Origin: Rhodospirillaceae bacterium
GTDB lineage: Bacteria > Pseudomonadota > Gammaproteobacteria > Steroidobacterales > Rariloculaceae
Assembly (NCBI GenBank): GCA_002718345.1
Contig: PBDA01000014.1
Span: 1 to 64,000, forward strand
Direction: 5' to 3'
Length of the DNA: 64,000 nt
Both the position numbers and the translations under genes were made by a program. Under the pieces are notes generated by a model, which made no database searches, was not told the DNA's origin, and saw nothing but the letters and a program-made list of their open reading frames with translations. Shown here one piece after another: positions 1 through 9,147 of the stretch (positions within the stretch are counted from its first letter, which is position 1; each line of letters starts with the position of its first letter).

Positions 1-244
1 CACCCTCCAATCGAGCCCAGATATTGCCGCGTCCTGGTGCTGATTCAGCTGTCTCGTAAGGAATGCCTGCTTCATCGAAAATAGCCGCAAAAAAATCCAC
101 TCCTCGCGTCTCATTACCCGGAGGATTAGTAGTATCAATCTCAACATAGGTCTCCAATCGCTCAAGCGGTGTTGTTTGACCATAGAGTGGACTTGCGATA
201 ATCACAGACAAACACATGCAAATAGCGCGAATGTATATAGACAT
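1..244 (-). CDS. M20-family metallopeptidase, N-terminal part only (runs off the window edge)
   Basis: Reverse strand translates MSIYIRAICMCLSVIIASPLYGQTTPLERLETYVEIDTTNPPGNETRGVDFFAAIFDEAGIPYETAESAPGRGNIWARLEG; signal peptide followed by the typical M20 start (IDTTNPPGNE). Not in the ORF track. Confidence 0.7.
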   Translation of the reverse strand, partial: MSIYIRAICMCLSVIIASPLYGQTTPLERLETYVEIDTTNPPGNETRGVDFFAAIFDEAGIPYETAESAPGRGNIWARLEG

Positions 245-394
245 CAATTTTCTCCTTATTTAGCAACATTCTACTGCTGTGGACACTAAAAAGGGGCTAA
301 CTCCCAATCAATTTCCATATAAAACAAATTGCCGATAGAAATTGTTTGATTAGCGCTCGATCTAAAAGACTTTACAAAAAAGATACTTGAAATA

Positions 395-414
395 TACTGT
401 ATATAATTACAGCA
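395..414 (+). promoter_or_regulatory. LexA (SOS) box upstream of umuDC
   Basis: TACTGTATATAATTACAGCA contains CTGT-N8-ACAG, 9 bp before the ATG of umuD. Confidence 0.85.
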
Positions 415-422
415 TTATAACC

Positions 423-851
423 ATGAAAGTAACCCATATCAGAAGAATGTCTGAGGAAAGTTTATCGACAATATTTGTGCCTTATTTCCTTGAACCAGTC
501 TACGCTGGATTCCCCAGCCCGGCTAGCGATTATATTGAAAGTCCCATAGACCTTAATAAACATCTTATTAAAAATTGGGCGGCCACTTTTCTAGTAAGAG
601 CTCGAGGCCATTCTATGATTGGGTCTGGAATATTAGACCAATCAGTCCTTATTGTTGATCGAAGCATAAAGCCCGTTCATAACAGCATAGTGATTGCATC
701 TATAGACGGAGAGTTTGTGTGCAAAAGATTAAAACTCAAACCAGAAATTTGCTTGATGCCAGATAACCCTGACTATCCTCCTATCTCTATTAACCATAAC
801 CAAGATTTAGAAATAATAGGTACGGTCACTGCTGCAATTAATAAATTTTAA
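423..851 (+). CDS. umuD: UmuD-like S24 peptidase (SOS mutagenesis)
   Basis: MKVTHIRRMSEESLS...GFPSPASDYIE...LVRARGHSMIGSGILDQSVLIVDRS; ATG at 423 preferred over the TTG at 387 because the LexA box lies in between. Confidence 0.88.
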   Translation: MKVTHIRRMSEESLSTIFVPYFLEPVYAGFPSPASDYIESPIDLNKHLIKNWAATFLVRARGHSMIGSGILDQSVLIVDRSIKPVHNSIVIASIDGEFVCKRLKLKPEICLMPDNPDYPPISINHNQDLEIIGTVTAAINKF

Positions 852-2125
852 TGGCGCTGGCACTAGTAGATTGCGAAAATTTTTACGCATCCTGCGAAAG
901 AATTTTTCGTCCTGACCTAAAAAACACACCCATAGTTGTGCTTTCCAATAATGATGGGTGTGTTATTGCCAGAAGCACTGAAGCAAAAGAGATGGGTATT
1001 GATATGGGCGTACCCTGGTTTAGGGTAAAAAACTCCTTCCTTAACCAAGGTGGCAAAGTATTTTCATCTAATTTCACTTTCTATGGAGATATGTCGGCTA
1101 GAGTTATGAACATTCTAGAAGGCTTTGTCCCCAAAGTAGAAACTTATAGTATTGATGAAGCTTTTTTAGAACTTGATACTCTAAAAAAACACTATGACTT
1201 ATACGATTTTGGTTGTCACATAAGAAACTTAGTGCGGCAATGGACAGGAGTCCCTGTTCGTATTGGTATAGCGCCAACCAAAACTCTAACCAAAATAGCA
1301 GTCAATGAAGTGAAGAGACTTAATATTCCAACTAATGTTTATCGTCTTACAACCAAAAAAGATATCAGAAATGCATTAGCAAATACTCCAATTCATAATG
1401 TCTGGGGAGTTGGAAAAAAATTAGATATACACTTAAAAAAAATAAAAATTACTAATGCTTTACACTTAGCAGACAAGGATCCAAGTTATATCAAGCAACA
1501 GTTTAGTGTTGTTCTAGAAAGAACCGTTAGAGAACTGAGAGGCGAAAGATGCCTCGGCATTGAAGATAACATTACAGCCAAAAAACAAATTATTGTTAGC
1601 AGAAGTTTTGGCAACCGAGTGAGAAACTTACAAACTCTAAAGCCTATTATCAGTAATTTTTCTGCAAGAGCTGCAGAAAAATTAAGAAATGAAAAACAAA
1701 ATTGTTCTCAAGTATCAGTCTTTATTAGAACTAGTAATTTTAATATCTACAAACCAAAACACATCGGTCAAAAAACTATAGATCTATCAACTCCAACCAG
1801 CGACACCAGGGACATTTTAACAGCAGCAAAAAAGGCTTTAATATTTATTTTTAAACCTGGTTATGAGTATGCAAAAGCAGGCGTTCTACTTAGCAAATTT
1901 ACCGACGAAAAATTCAAACAATACTCCTTATTTAAAAACTTCAACAAAACAAAAGCAAACACTCAACTGATGCAACACATCGATCAATTTAATGCATATG
2001 AAATTCAAATTTTTTACGCTTCACAAAACATCAGCCACTGGTCGCCCACGAAACAAAATATGACTTCGCCCAAATACACAACCAACTGGCATGAATTACC
2101 AATCGTCAATCAAGAAGAAAAGTAA
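851..2125 (+). CDS. umuC: DNA polymerase V catalytic subunit UmuC (Y-family)
   Basis: MALALVDCENFYASCERIFRPDL...VVLSNNDGCVIARS...YSIDEAFLEL; TAATG overlap with umuD. Confidence 0.93.
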   Translation: MALALVDCENFYASCERIFRPDLKNTPIVVLSNNDGCVIARSTEAKEMGIDMGVPWFRVKNSFLNQGGKVFSSNFTFYGDMSARVMNILEGFVPKVETYSIDEAFLELDTLKKHYDLYDFGCHIRNLVRQWTGVPVRIGIAPTKTLTKIAVNEVKRLNIPTNVYRLTTKKDIRNALANTPIHNVWGVGKKLDIHLKKIKITNALHLADKDPSYIKQQFSVVLERTVRELRGERCLGIEDNITAKKQIIVSRSFGNRVRNLQTLKPIISNFSARAAEKLRNEKQNCSQVSVFIRTSNFNIYKPKHIGQKTIDLSTPTSDTRDILTAAKKALIFIFKPGYEYAKAGVLLSKFTDEKFKQYSLFKNFNKTKANTQLMQHIDQFNAYEIQIFYASQNISHWSPTKQNMTSPKYTTNWHELPIVNQEEK

Positions 2126-2163
2126 TATTGGTTATTAATCCTTCCTTATAAGCAGAAAATTTA

Positions 2164-2994
2164 CTAGAGACGACCTCCCTGATTGCCACCTTGACCAGGC
2201 GGACCTACGATATGTTCAACATCTTGATTATTTTCATTACAAACATACTCCATAATATCCCAGCCAGGCCTGAGTGTTGAATCAAACTGCACCGTAAAAG
2301 GCTTTTCATAAGCGCCAGGATCAATAATAGTTACCGTCTTACGAAGAGTTCCATAATTGATTCGTTCAAAACGTTCGACTGTGTGCAACTGAGTTGAATG
2401 GGGATGACCTGCAAAATCAAACCAAAACCTATCATTAAAGCCAACAGTATCAACAACCAATACATCCCCTTCCCAATATCCAATTGAGTGCCCATACCAA
2501 GTGGGGTCGGGGTCCTCAGGGTGCTCTCGGCCATCCATAAAGATTTGACGATAACTATGCACATTTCCTTCAAAAAGAAAGTAAAAGTGAGTCACGGGTC
2601 CGCTCATGGGAGCGTGGACAATTCTCCAAGGAAATGGAGCAATGCGAGGGACGCCAGTTGGCAGGCAATTAGCCTCAGGATCATCTTTAGCCAGACGCGA
2701 ATCCATCAGTGCCTGTGCCTCTGGCAGAAGAACAACCTCTTCACCTTCTAATAAACCCACTCTGATATCCCGATGTGACCCAGTATCAACCCAGATACCT
2801 GAAAAATCCGGCTTTCCATCAGGCAACCTCGGTGCAGGCATTTGGAGGAGTTCATCTTCTGGGACTTGTGTAAGCAAATCTCCGCCTGCCCGAGAAAATA
2901 TTCTCGCATATTCGTCAGGATCAACGGCTCCTTCCTGAGCATTTAAAAATGAAGCGTAAACTAAGGCCACAAAAACCAATAAAAAATATTTCAT
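2164..2994 (-). CDS. Secreted protein homologous to the C-terminal domain of the DUF6152 fusion proteins
   Basis: Signal peptide; GKPDFSGIW; NCLPTGVPRI...DGREH...GHSIGYWEGDVLVVDTVGFND...EYVCNEN, matching the C-terminal halves of the 36564 and 16055 proteins. Confidence 0.7.
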   Translation of the reverse strand: MKYFLLVFVALVYASFLNAQEGAVDPDEYARIFSRAGGDLLTQVPEDELLQMPAPRLPDGKPDFSGIWVDTGSHRDIRVGLLEGEEVVLLPEAQALMDSRLAKDDPEANCLPTGVPRIAPFPWRIVHAPMSGPVTHFYFLFEGNVHSYRQIFMDGREHPEDPDPTWYGHSIGYWEGDVLVVDTVGFNDRFWFDFAGHPHSTQLHTVERFERINYGTLRKTVTIIDPGAYEKPFTVQFDSTLRPGWDIMEYVCNENNQDVEHIVGPPGQGGNQGGRL

Positions 2995-3010
2995 GCCACC
3001 TACCCTCCTA

Positions 3011-3445
3011 CTATTCTCTGTTGCCCATCACAACAGTGCCGTCAGAAAGGGTCACAAGCAGAGCGTTTGCCATCTTTGATCCGTCTCTAGCAAGGGTGCC
3101 CATTACCGTAACCTCATCTCCTTCTACAACAAAATATCGAGTCCAGCCATTTCTAACCATCATATTTGGGCTAGCTAATTCTAGATTCCAATTAATAACC
3201 GAACCACTTTCATCTTCTACATCAATATAAAAGCGTGCATGCGGATTAGTCCACTCGACCTTAGTTACAACACCCATCAGTTCTATAGGTTTATCTGCAT
3301 CATACTGAGCTGCAAAGGAATGGTGAGCAAGAGGTGAATCTGTCACAAAATAACAAAAGATAAAAGTAGAAACAGTCAAGTACCCAATAAATAAGTTCTT
3401 CATAATCCTCCTCCTCTTCTTATCATACCATTTATAAATTCCCAC
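3011..3445 (-). CDS. DUF6152-type secreted protein, stand-alone
   Basis: Signal peptide then AHHSFAAQYDADKPIELMGVVTKVEWTNPHARFYIDVED...GWTRY...GDEVTVMGTLARDGS. Confidence 0.75.
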   Translation of the reverse strand: MGIYKWYDKKRRRIMKNLFIGYLTVSTFIFCYFVTDSPLAHHSFAAQYDADKPIELMGVVTKVEWTNPHARFYIDVEDESGSVINWNLELASPNMMVRNGWTRYFVVEGDEVTVMGTLARDGSKMANALLVTLSDGTVVMGNRE

Positions 3446-3471
3446 TCATTTCATGAGTCAATGGACAAATA

Positions 3472-5493
3472 TTACTCATCTACAAAGTGATCCCAGTATG
3501 TCCCAGCCTGTTCTAGGATTACCGGCAAGTCATCGTTCAACAAATAACCATCTTTAACCAAATCTATTGCTTCAATTGCAAACAAGCCAAGATACTCTTC
3601 TCGCCCTGAATAACGTTCTGCTATAGAAAGCCTAGGATCACCATCAATACGACGCTCTTCATGGGTTCTAGAAAAAGGGACTAATGACCCCTGACTGCTA
3701 TTTGGACTATAAGGATTCCACCCAGTATAAGTTGCTAATGGAACTGAAAGAAATGGCGAGCGCAATCCAGCCAACTCATTTCCGTCCTGATTAACCTGAG
3801 GCACTAAAAATGGAAAAATCCCCATAGACTTTGGAGGTTCTTGAGCAATAATTCCGAGGGATTCAAACTCTGCGCCATAATCTAACCGGTATGCACGACT
3901 TACCTCTAAAGGAACAGCAGAACGAGGAATATCAGGAAATTGAAAAGCTTCTAAGCTCACTAACGTTTGCTCAGAAACCAAGGGATATTGACTCTTTGGA
4001 GGCAACCCAAGGTTCTGCACCCAATCATCTAATTTCAAAAGCAATGAACGAAGAAACCACTTGTAGTCATTAGGATTTCCTATCTGCTGTCCAGATAATC
4101 GTGTCTCAGGCAATTTTCCTGGTACATGTTGTGTCCCTGAAAAAAGATAAATTCGAGAACTTTCAGCCGGGTCCACATCTTCTGTTCCGCTAACGTTGGT
4201 GTGAATCAAAGCCGTAGGCAGTCTCCAATATTCGGTTGACGAATTTGTGTAGAATATTTTTGGAATAGTTCTCTCAGAAACGCTACCAAATAAGCTATCT
4301 TCTATCCCAGTTAATGGGTCCGTCTGAACAACATCTGAAAATGGAAACTGATCACCAGGGTGAAAATAATTTGCATCAACAGCTCTAGATGGTTGGGCAA
4401 ATCTATGATTAAAGCCTCCACGAGCATTTGATCCAGTATGAATAATCATGCCATCGAAAACTTTTCTGGAAAACTCATCCTGATTAAAACCATCATATAA
4501 ATATGTCCGTAAGTATCGACCCGCTTGAGAATCCCCAAACGCCAATGCTCTATTAATTGCCTCTGCTGGGATACCAAGCTCTTCTAATGAGTCATATTTA
4601 AGCTGTGAAACAACATCTCTCATGGCAGCAAGACCGAGCCCTGCTACGGGCGGATTCTCCGATACAAATACCACCTCATATATACGGTTAGGCTCAAAAC
4701 CACCAATTAATGAAACACGAGTTTTATCTGATACCAAACGACCGTCTTCTGAACGTGCAAAATGCCATTCATCCCGCGGAATTAATATCCTTTCACCAGC
4801 AGCCCTATCGCGGACAGTTAACATATTACGAATATCATCCGGGTTCGCTACTGAATAAGGGGCATGTTCTCGGTCTCCGAGTGAATGATCTAAAGTTAAC
4901 TGATCAACTGTAAAATCACTACGCACAAGCCCTTGAATAGGCTCGCCATTTTGGCTAGGGATTTGAGTATAGACTCGCATGAGATGCTCTCTATCCGGAA
5001 CATCAAACTGCCAACCTACATATAGAATCGTATAACCATGCCGCAAAAGAAACCCATCTCCCATATCTAAAGCTGTTTGGGGATTATTACTTGTTTCTGA
5101 ACCATTAAAATAATAAAGAATTCGCTTCCTTCCTCGATTCATTACATCTAGAAATAAAGCTCCATTTCCTGCCTCTATACGCACCGGCTTCAGGATGTAA
5201 AAGTCAGCAGAGAATTCGACAAGATTACGCTCATTAACGGGCGCAAACCCAAGATCAATAATATTTTTATTTACAGAATTCTCCGGATCAATCTCATAGT
5301 AGATTTTTCCGGTGAGCTTTTCATAAGCGCCAGCAAGGCCATAAGAGATCCCTCCTGCCACATTTTCACGGGCTTCAACTTCTACACGAACAACTTCTGC
5401 CGTGACACACGACACATGCAACAATAATAAAAAAATAACATGCCGGAATACAATCACTGAAAAATGGCTCTCTAATTTACGATTGAATCCCAA
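3472..5493 (-). CDS. Secreted alpha/beta hydrolase-domain protein (Abhydrolase_10-like), copy 1
   Basis: Signal peptide; AFGDSQAGRYLRTYLYDGFN nucleophile region; LVPQVNQDGNELAGLRSP...TYTGWN; aligns with the neighbouring paralog. Start is TTG 5493 or GTG 5457. Confidence 0.78.
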   Translation of the reverse strand: MGFNRKLESHFSVIVFRHVIFLLLLHVSCVTAEVVRVEVEARENVAGGISYGLAGAYEKLTGKIYYEIDPENSVNKNIIDLGFAPVNERNLVEFSADFYILKPVRIEAGNGALFLDVMNRGRKRILYYFNGSETSNNPQTALDMGDGFLLRHGYTILYVGWQFDVPDREHLMRVYTQIPSQNGEPIQGLVRSDFTVDQLTLDHSLGDREHAPYSVANPDDIRNMLTVRDRAAGERILIPRDEWHFARSEDGRLVSDKTRVSLIGGFEPNRIYEVVFVSENPPVAGLGLAAMRDVVSQLKYDSLEELGIPAEAINRALAFGDSQAGRYLRTYLYDGFNQDEFSRKVFDGMIIHTGSNARGGFNHRFAQPSRAVDANYFHPGDQFPFSDVVQTDPLTGIEDSLFGSVSERTIPKIFYTNSSTEYWRLPTALIHTNVSGTEDVDPAESSRIYLFSGTQHVPGKLPETRLSGQQIGNPNDYKWFLRSLLLKLDDWVQNLGLPPKSQYPLVSEQTLVSLEAFQFPDIPRSAVPLEVSRAYRLDYGAEFESLGIIAQEPPKSMGIFPFLVPQVNQDGNELAGLRSPFLSVPLATYTGWNPYSPNSSQGSLVPFSRTHEERRIDGDPRLSIAERYSGREEYLGLFAIEAIDLVKDGYLLNDDLPVILEQAGTYWDHFVDE

Positions 5494-7523
5494 ATAACAC
5501 CAGCCTGTTCCAGAATCTCTCTTAGGTCTTCATCTAACAGATAACCTTCGTCGATAAGTTGAATAGCTTCTGCTGCAACAAGTCCAAGATAGTGATCACG
5601 ATTTTCATAACGTTCTTCAATAGACAGTCGAGGATCGCCATTTTGTACTCGCTCAGATTTCGTTGCATAGAAGGGAATAAAAGATCCCGACATATGAGAT
5701 GCTGTATCCGTTGGCCCATATTCTTCGTTGTATAAATTCCACCCAGTATAAGTTGCAAGCGGAACAAGTAGTCCAGGAGTCTGTAGTCCTCCTAACTCAT
5801 TGCCATCCTCATTAACCTGGGGAACAAGTATAGGAAAGGCTGGACCAACCTCTGGCGGCTCTTTCGTAATAATACCCTCGGACTCAAAAAGAGGACCATA
5901 ATCAACCCTATAAGCTTTATGCGTCTTAGCAGGAAAATTAATATTAGGTATTTCAGGAAAATTTACATTTTCTGGAAATACTAGTGTTTCATCTGCAATT
6001 AGAGGGTATTGACTTGGAGGCGCTGGTTTATCATGAATTATCCACTCATTCATTCTGACTAAAAGTGCCCGCATAAACCAAGAAAAATCATTTGGATTAT
6101 TGAGGTTTTGGCCATTAGTCCGCGTTGGTGGAAATGCAGCAGGCAAATGCTCAGACCCGGCAAAATGATACACCCTAGCATGTTCATCCATCATTGCAGC
6201 ATCTTCCTGACCATCAACAGTTGTTGTCAATAAAGATGAGACCCTACCCCAGTACTCATAAGATGAATTAACGTTGTAAACCTTGGGCATAAACTCTTCT
6301 GGCACGTGAGACAACATACCTGCTGTAACCCCGGTTACCGGATCAGTCTGCTCCACATCAGTGAAGGGAAAAATATCCGTGGGATAAAAAAAGTTCAGAA
6401 ACGGGTGAGCATCTCTTGACGCTTGGCCAAATCGCAAATTAAAACTACCCCGAGCCGCACCGCCTATCTGGGCAATAATTCCATCAAAAGCTTTTCGGTG
6501 CTGTTCATCTTCATTAAAACCCATATACACCAGTGTTCTAAGCGTTCTACCAGGTTGAGACATTCCATAACCAATGGCTTGATTTATGGACCCAGCAGGA
6601 ATATTAAGATCGCTTGAAGAACCATATTTAAAAGCTGAAACTGCGTCTCTGAGCGCGGCCAAACCTAATCCAATTATTTCTGGATTTTCTGCTTTATAAA
6701 TTACTTCATAGATCCGGTGAGGCTCGAAGCCTGACTCAAGATATACCCGAGTCCGGTCAGGCACAACTTCACCAATTCCTTCCTGTTCATCAACATTTTC
6801 TAACCGTGCAAAGTCCCATTGTTCTCGAGGAATCACCTGACGATCATCCTCAACATCATCACGAACAGTGAGGATACTCTCTGGAGCATCAGGATCCGAA
6901 ACCGGATATGGCACATGGTTTCGATCTGCAAGCGTTCGATCAAACACCCTTTCTCTCACTACAAAGTCACTGCGTATCAAACCCTCTATTGGTTCATCAG
7001 GCTCAACTCTGGGCAAAAACGCTCGGGATCCATTTGGACGGCTCAAGGGTACATCGAATTGCCAACCAACCCAAAGCAAACTAAAACCCTGCTCCATTAG
7101 GAACCCGTCCCCAAAATGCTCGGGTGCTGTGGGATTATCAGCATCCCATTTACCCTGACCCTGATGACCATGATTAAAGAACGTCAACATTCTTCTAGTA
7201 CCACGATTGGCTACGCCAAGCACAACTGTTCCGTTTCCACGTTCCATTTGTTTTGGTTTAATAAGAACAAAGTTTGCAGAAAACTCTACATTTCCCTGGT
7301 CATTGACAGGTGCATGTTCTATATCAACAACGATTTCATTGGCAGGGTTACTGGGATCAACCTCAAAATACATGGTGCCAATCATCTTTTCGTATGGGCC
7401 AGATAATCCCCAGGATTTACCCCCCAGGACATCCTCATGGATCTCAACATCAACTCCAACCATCTCTGAAGAGGCTGAATTAGTCAGAAAAACAAAGAAA
7501 AGGGCTTTAATTATAATTCTCAT
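5472..7523 (-). CDS. Secreted alpha/beta hydrolase-domain protein (Abhydrolase_10-like), copy 2
   Basis: MRIIIKALFFVFLTNSASSEMVGVDVEIHEDVLGGKSWGLSGPYEKM; GYGMSQPGRTLRTLVYMGFN; the ORF-track extension to 7796 overlaps the amidase and is not protein-like. Confidence 0.78.
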   Translation of the reverse strand: MRIIIKALFFVFLTNSASSEMVGVDVEIHEDVLGGKSWGLSGPYEKMIGTMYFEVDPSNPANEIVVDIEHAPVNDQGNVEFSANFVLIKPKQMERGNGTVVLGVANRGTRRMLTFFNHGHQGQGKWDADNPTAPEHFGDGFLMEQGFSLLWVGWQFDVPLSRPNGSRAFLPRVEPDEPIEGLIRSDFVVRERVFDRTLADRNHVPYPVSDPDAPESILTVRDDVEDDRQVIPREQWDFARLENVDEQEGIGEVVPDRTRVYLESGFEPHRIYEVIYKAENPEIIGLGLAALRDAVSAFKYGSSSDLNIPAGSINQAIGYGMSQPGRTLRTLVYMGFNEDEQHRKAFDGIIAQIGGAARGSFNLRFGQASRDAHPFLNFFYPTDIFPFTDVEQTDPVTGVTAGMLSHVPEEFMPKVYNVNSSYEYWGRVSSLLTTTVDGQEDAAMMDEHARVYHFAGSEHLPAAFPPTRTNGQNLNNPNDFSWFMRALLVRMNEWIIHDKPAPPSQYPLIADETLVFPENVNFPEIPNINFPAKTHKAYRVDYGPLFESEGIITKEPPEVGPAFPILVPQVNEDGNELGGLQTPGLLVPLATYTGWNLYNEEYGPTDTASHMSGSFIPFYATKSERVQNGDPRLSIEERYENRDHYLGLVAAEAIQLIDEGYLLDEDLREILEQAGVIWDSIVN

Positions 7524-7563
7524 TTTTTCTCCAAACGGATTTTCTAACACCGCATAGTAGAAA

Positions 7564-9114
7564 TTATGCAGTATTAATAACTGCCGGACGACTATTTGAG
7601 TACTGGGTTGCCTTTTCAAAAGCGTGTGCAATTTGTAACACTTCAAAATCACAATGATGACGTCCAACAATCTGCAACCCAATTGGCAATCCATCAGGCG
7701 TAAACCCACAAGGAATTGAAATTGCAGGCAGACCAGTACAGGTAATTGCATAACAAGTTGCCATCCAATCAATATATGTCTGCATCTCACTCCCATTTAT
7801 ATCTCTAACCCATTCAACTTCAACAGGAAATGGCGGCACCTGTGAAACTGGCAGCATTAGAAATTCATACTCGTCAAGAAATGCCATGATTCGACGATAC
7901 AAAGCTGTCCTAGCTGTCTGGGCTGAAGCTATATCGCGAGCAGTAAGGTTTAATCCGAGTTCAGTGTTCCAAATAACAGTATCTTTAATAAGGCTACGGT
8001 GGGCCAGAAGATCATCACGTCTACTCTCAGCAAACCCCCAAGCACGCAGCGTTTGAAAAATGTCATCTGCTCCTGAAAAATCTGGCTCAGCATCCGATAT
8101 ATCACATCCTAAATCTTGAAATACGCTTTTCGAGGCATTGCATACCTGATTGACGATTGGTTCAACAGGATAGTTTCCCAAGTTCTGACTCCAAGCAATT
8201 CTTGTGCCTTGAAAATCACGATCCAATGATTCAAGGAACCTTGAGCCTGATTCATCAAGTGAAATGGGATCTCTGGAGTCTGGACCAGCCATTACTGATA
8301 ACAAAAAGGCAAGATCTGATACCGTTCGAGCCATTGGCCCATGAACAGAAAGCGAGTTCCAAGCATTTGCCGATAACTTTGGTACGCGTCCTATCGATGG
8401 TCTAAAACCAACAATATTGCAAAAGCTTGCAGGGTTTCTAAGAGAACCACCAAGATCAGTGCCATCCGCTAGCGGGACCATCCCGCACGCCAATGCTACC
8501 GCTGCTCCACCACTACTACCGCCGCATGTTTTTGATAAGTCATAAGGATTTCTAGTAGCACCAAAAACTTCATTGTAAGTTTGTGAGCCTGCACCAAACT
8601 CCGGGGTATTTGTCTTTCCAATTATAATTGCTCCAGCCTGCCTCAAACGTTCAACATAAAGTTCATCTGTGTCTGGGACAAAATTCTGATAGATCCTAGA
8701 ACCACGGGTTGTGAGCAACCCTTTTGTCAAAGAAAGATCTTTAATTGCCATTGGTAGACCAAAGAGAGCGCCAACATTATCTCCTCGACTTAAAATTCGG
8801 TCGGCACCACGAGCTTCCTCAAGCAATTCCGCACGCGGGCGTAGTGTTGGAATGGCATTTACATGAGGATCAATACGCTCTATCTGATCTAGATATTGTT
8901 GAAGCAACTCGAGAACAGATATCTCTCGCGTACGAATTTGATTTGCTAAAATTTTTGCGTCAGTAAAGATGTGTAATTCCTCTGTTTGTTGATTTTGAGC
9001 GGACACTTTTGTAAGGCCTGCCATGGTAGCCGCGGAGATACCAATCACAAAATCTCTTCTAGAAAACCCATTCACATATTTTTTAGGTTTTATATTGCTT
9101 GGCAGGTCAACCAT
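7564..9114 (-). CDS. Amidase (amidase signature family) with Tat-like leader
   Basis: FSRRDFVIGISAATMAG; MAIKDLSLTKGLLTTRGS; GKTNTPEFGAGSQT; TCGGSSGGAAVALACGMVPLADGTDLGGSLRNPASF. Confidence 0.92.
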   Translation of the reverse strand: MVDLPSNIKPKKYVNGFSRRDFVIGISAATMAGLTKVSAQNQQTEELHIFTDAKILANQIRTREISVLELLQQYLDQIERIDPHVNAIPTLRPRAELLEEARGADRILSRGDNVGALFGLPMAIKDLSLTKGLLTTRGSRIYQNFVPDTDELYVERLRQAGAIIIGKTNTPEFGAGSQTYNEVFGATRNPYDLSKTCGGSSGGAAVALACGMVPLADGTDLGGSLRNPASFCNIVGFRPSIGRVPKLSANAWNSLSVHGPMARTVSDLAFLLSVMAGPDSRDPISLDESGSRFLESLDRDFQGTRIAWSQNLGNYPVEPIVNQVCNASKSVFQDLGCDISDAEPDFSGADDIFQTLRAWGFAESRRDDLLAHRSLIKDTVIWNTELGLNLTARDIASAQTARTALYRRIMAFLDEYEFLMLPVSQVPPFPVEVEWVRDINGSEMQTYIDWMATCYAITCTGLPAISIPCGFTPDGLPIGLQIVGRHHCDFEVLQIAHAFEKATQYSNSRPAVINTA

Positions 9115-9147
9115 TAACTGACAACACTTACACTTATTATGTTTATT

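Noticed and set aside
387-422. N-terminal extension of umuD from TTG at 387
   Set aside because: It contains the LexA box; the ATG at 423 gives a normal UmuD.
6819-7406. Overlapping plus-strand ORFs opposite the second hydrolase (6819, 6868, 7116, 7207)
   Set aside because: Antisense to a strongly supported CDS, no domain motifs, composition typical of spurious ORFs.
7524-7796. 91-residue N-terminal extension of the second hydrolase
   Set aside because: Overlaps the amidase 3' end out of frame and is low-complexity Leu-rich; the ATG at 7523 begins a clear signal peptide.
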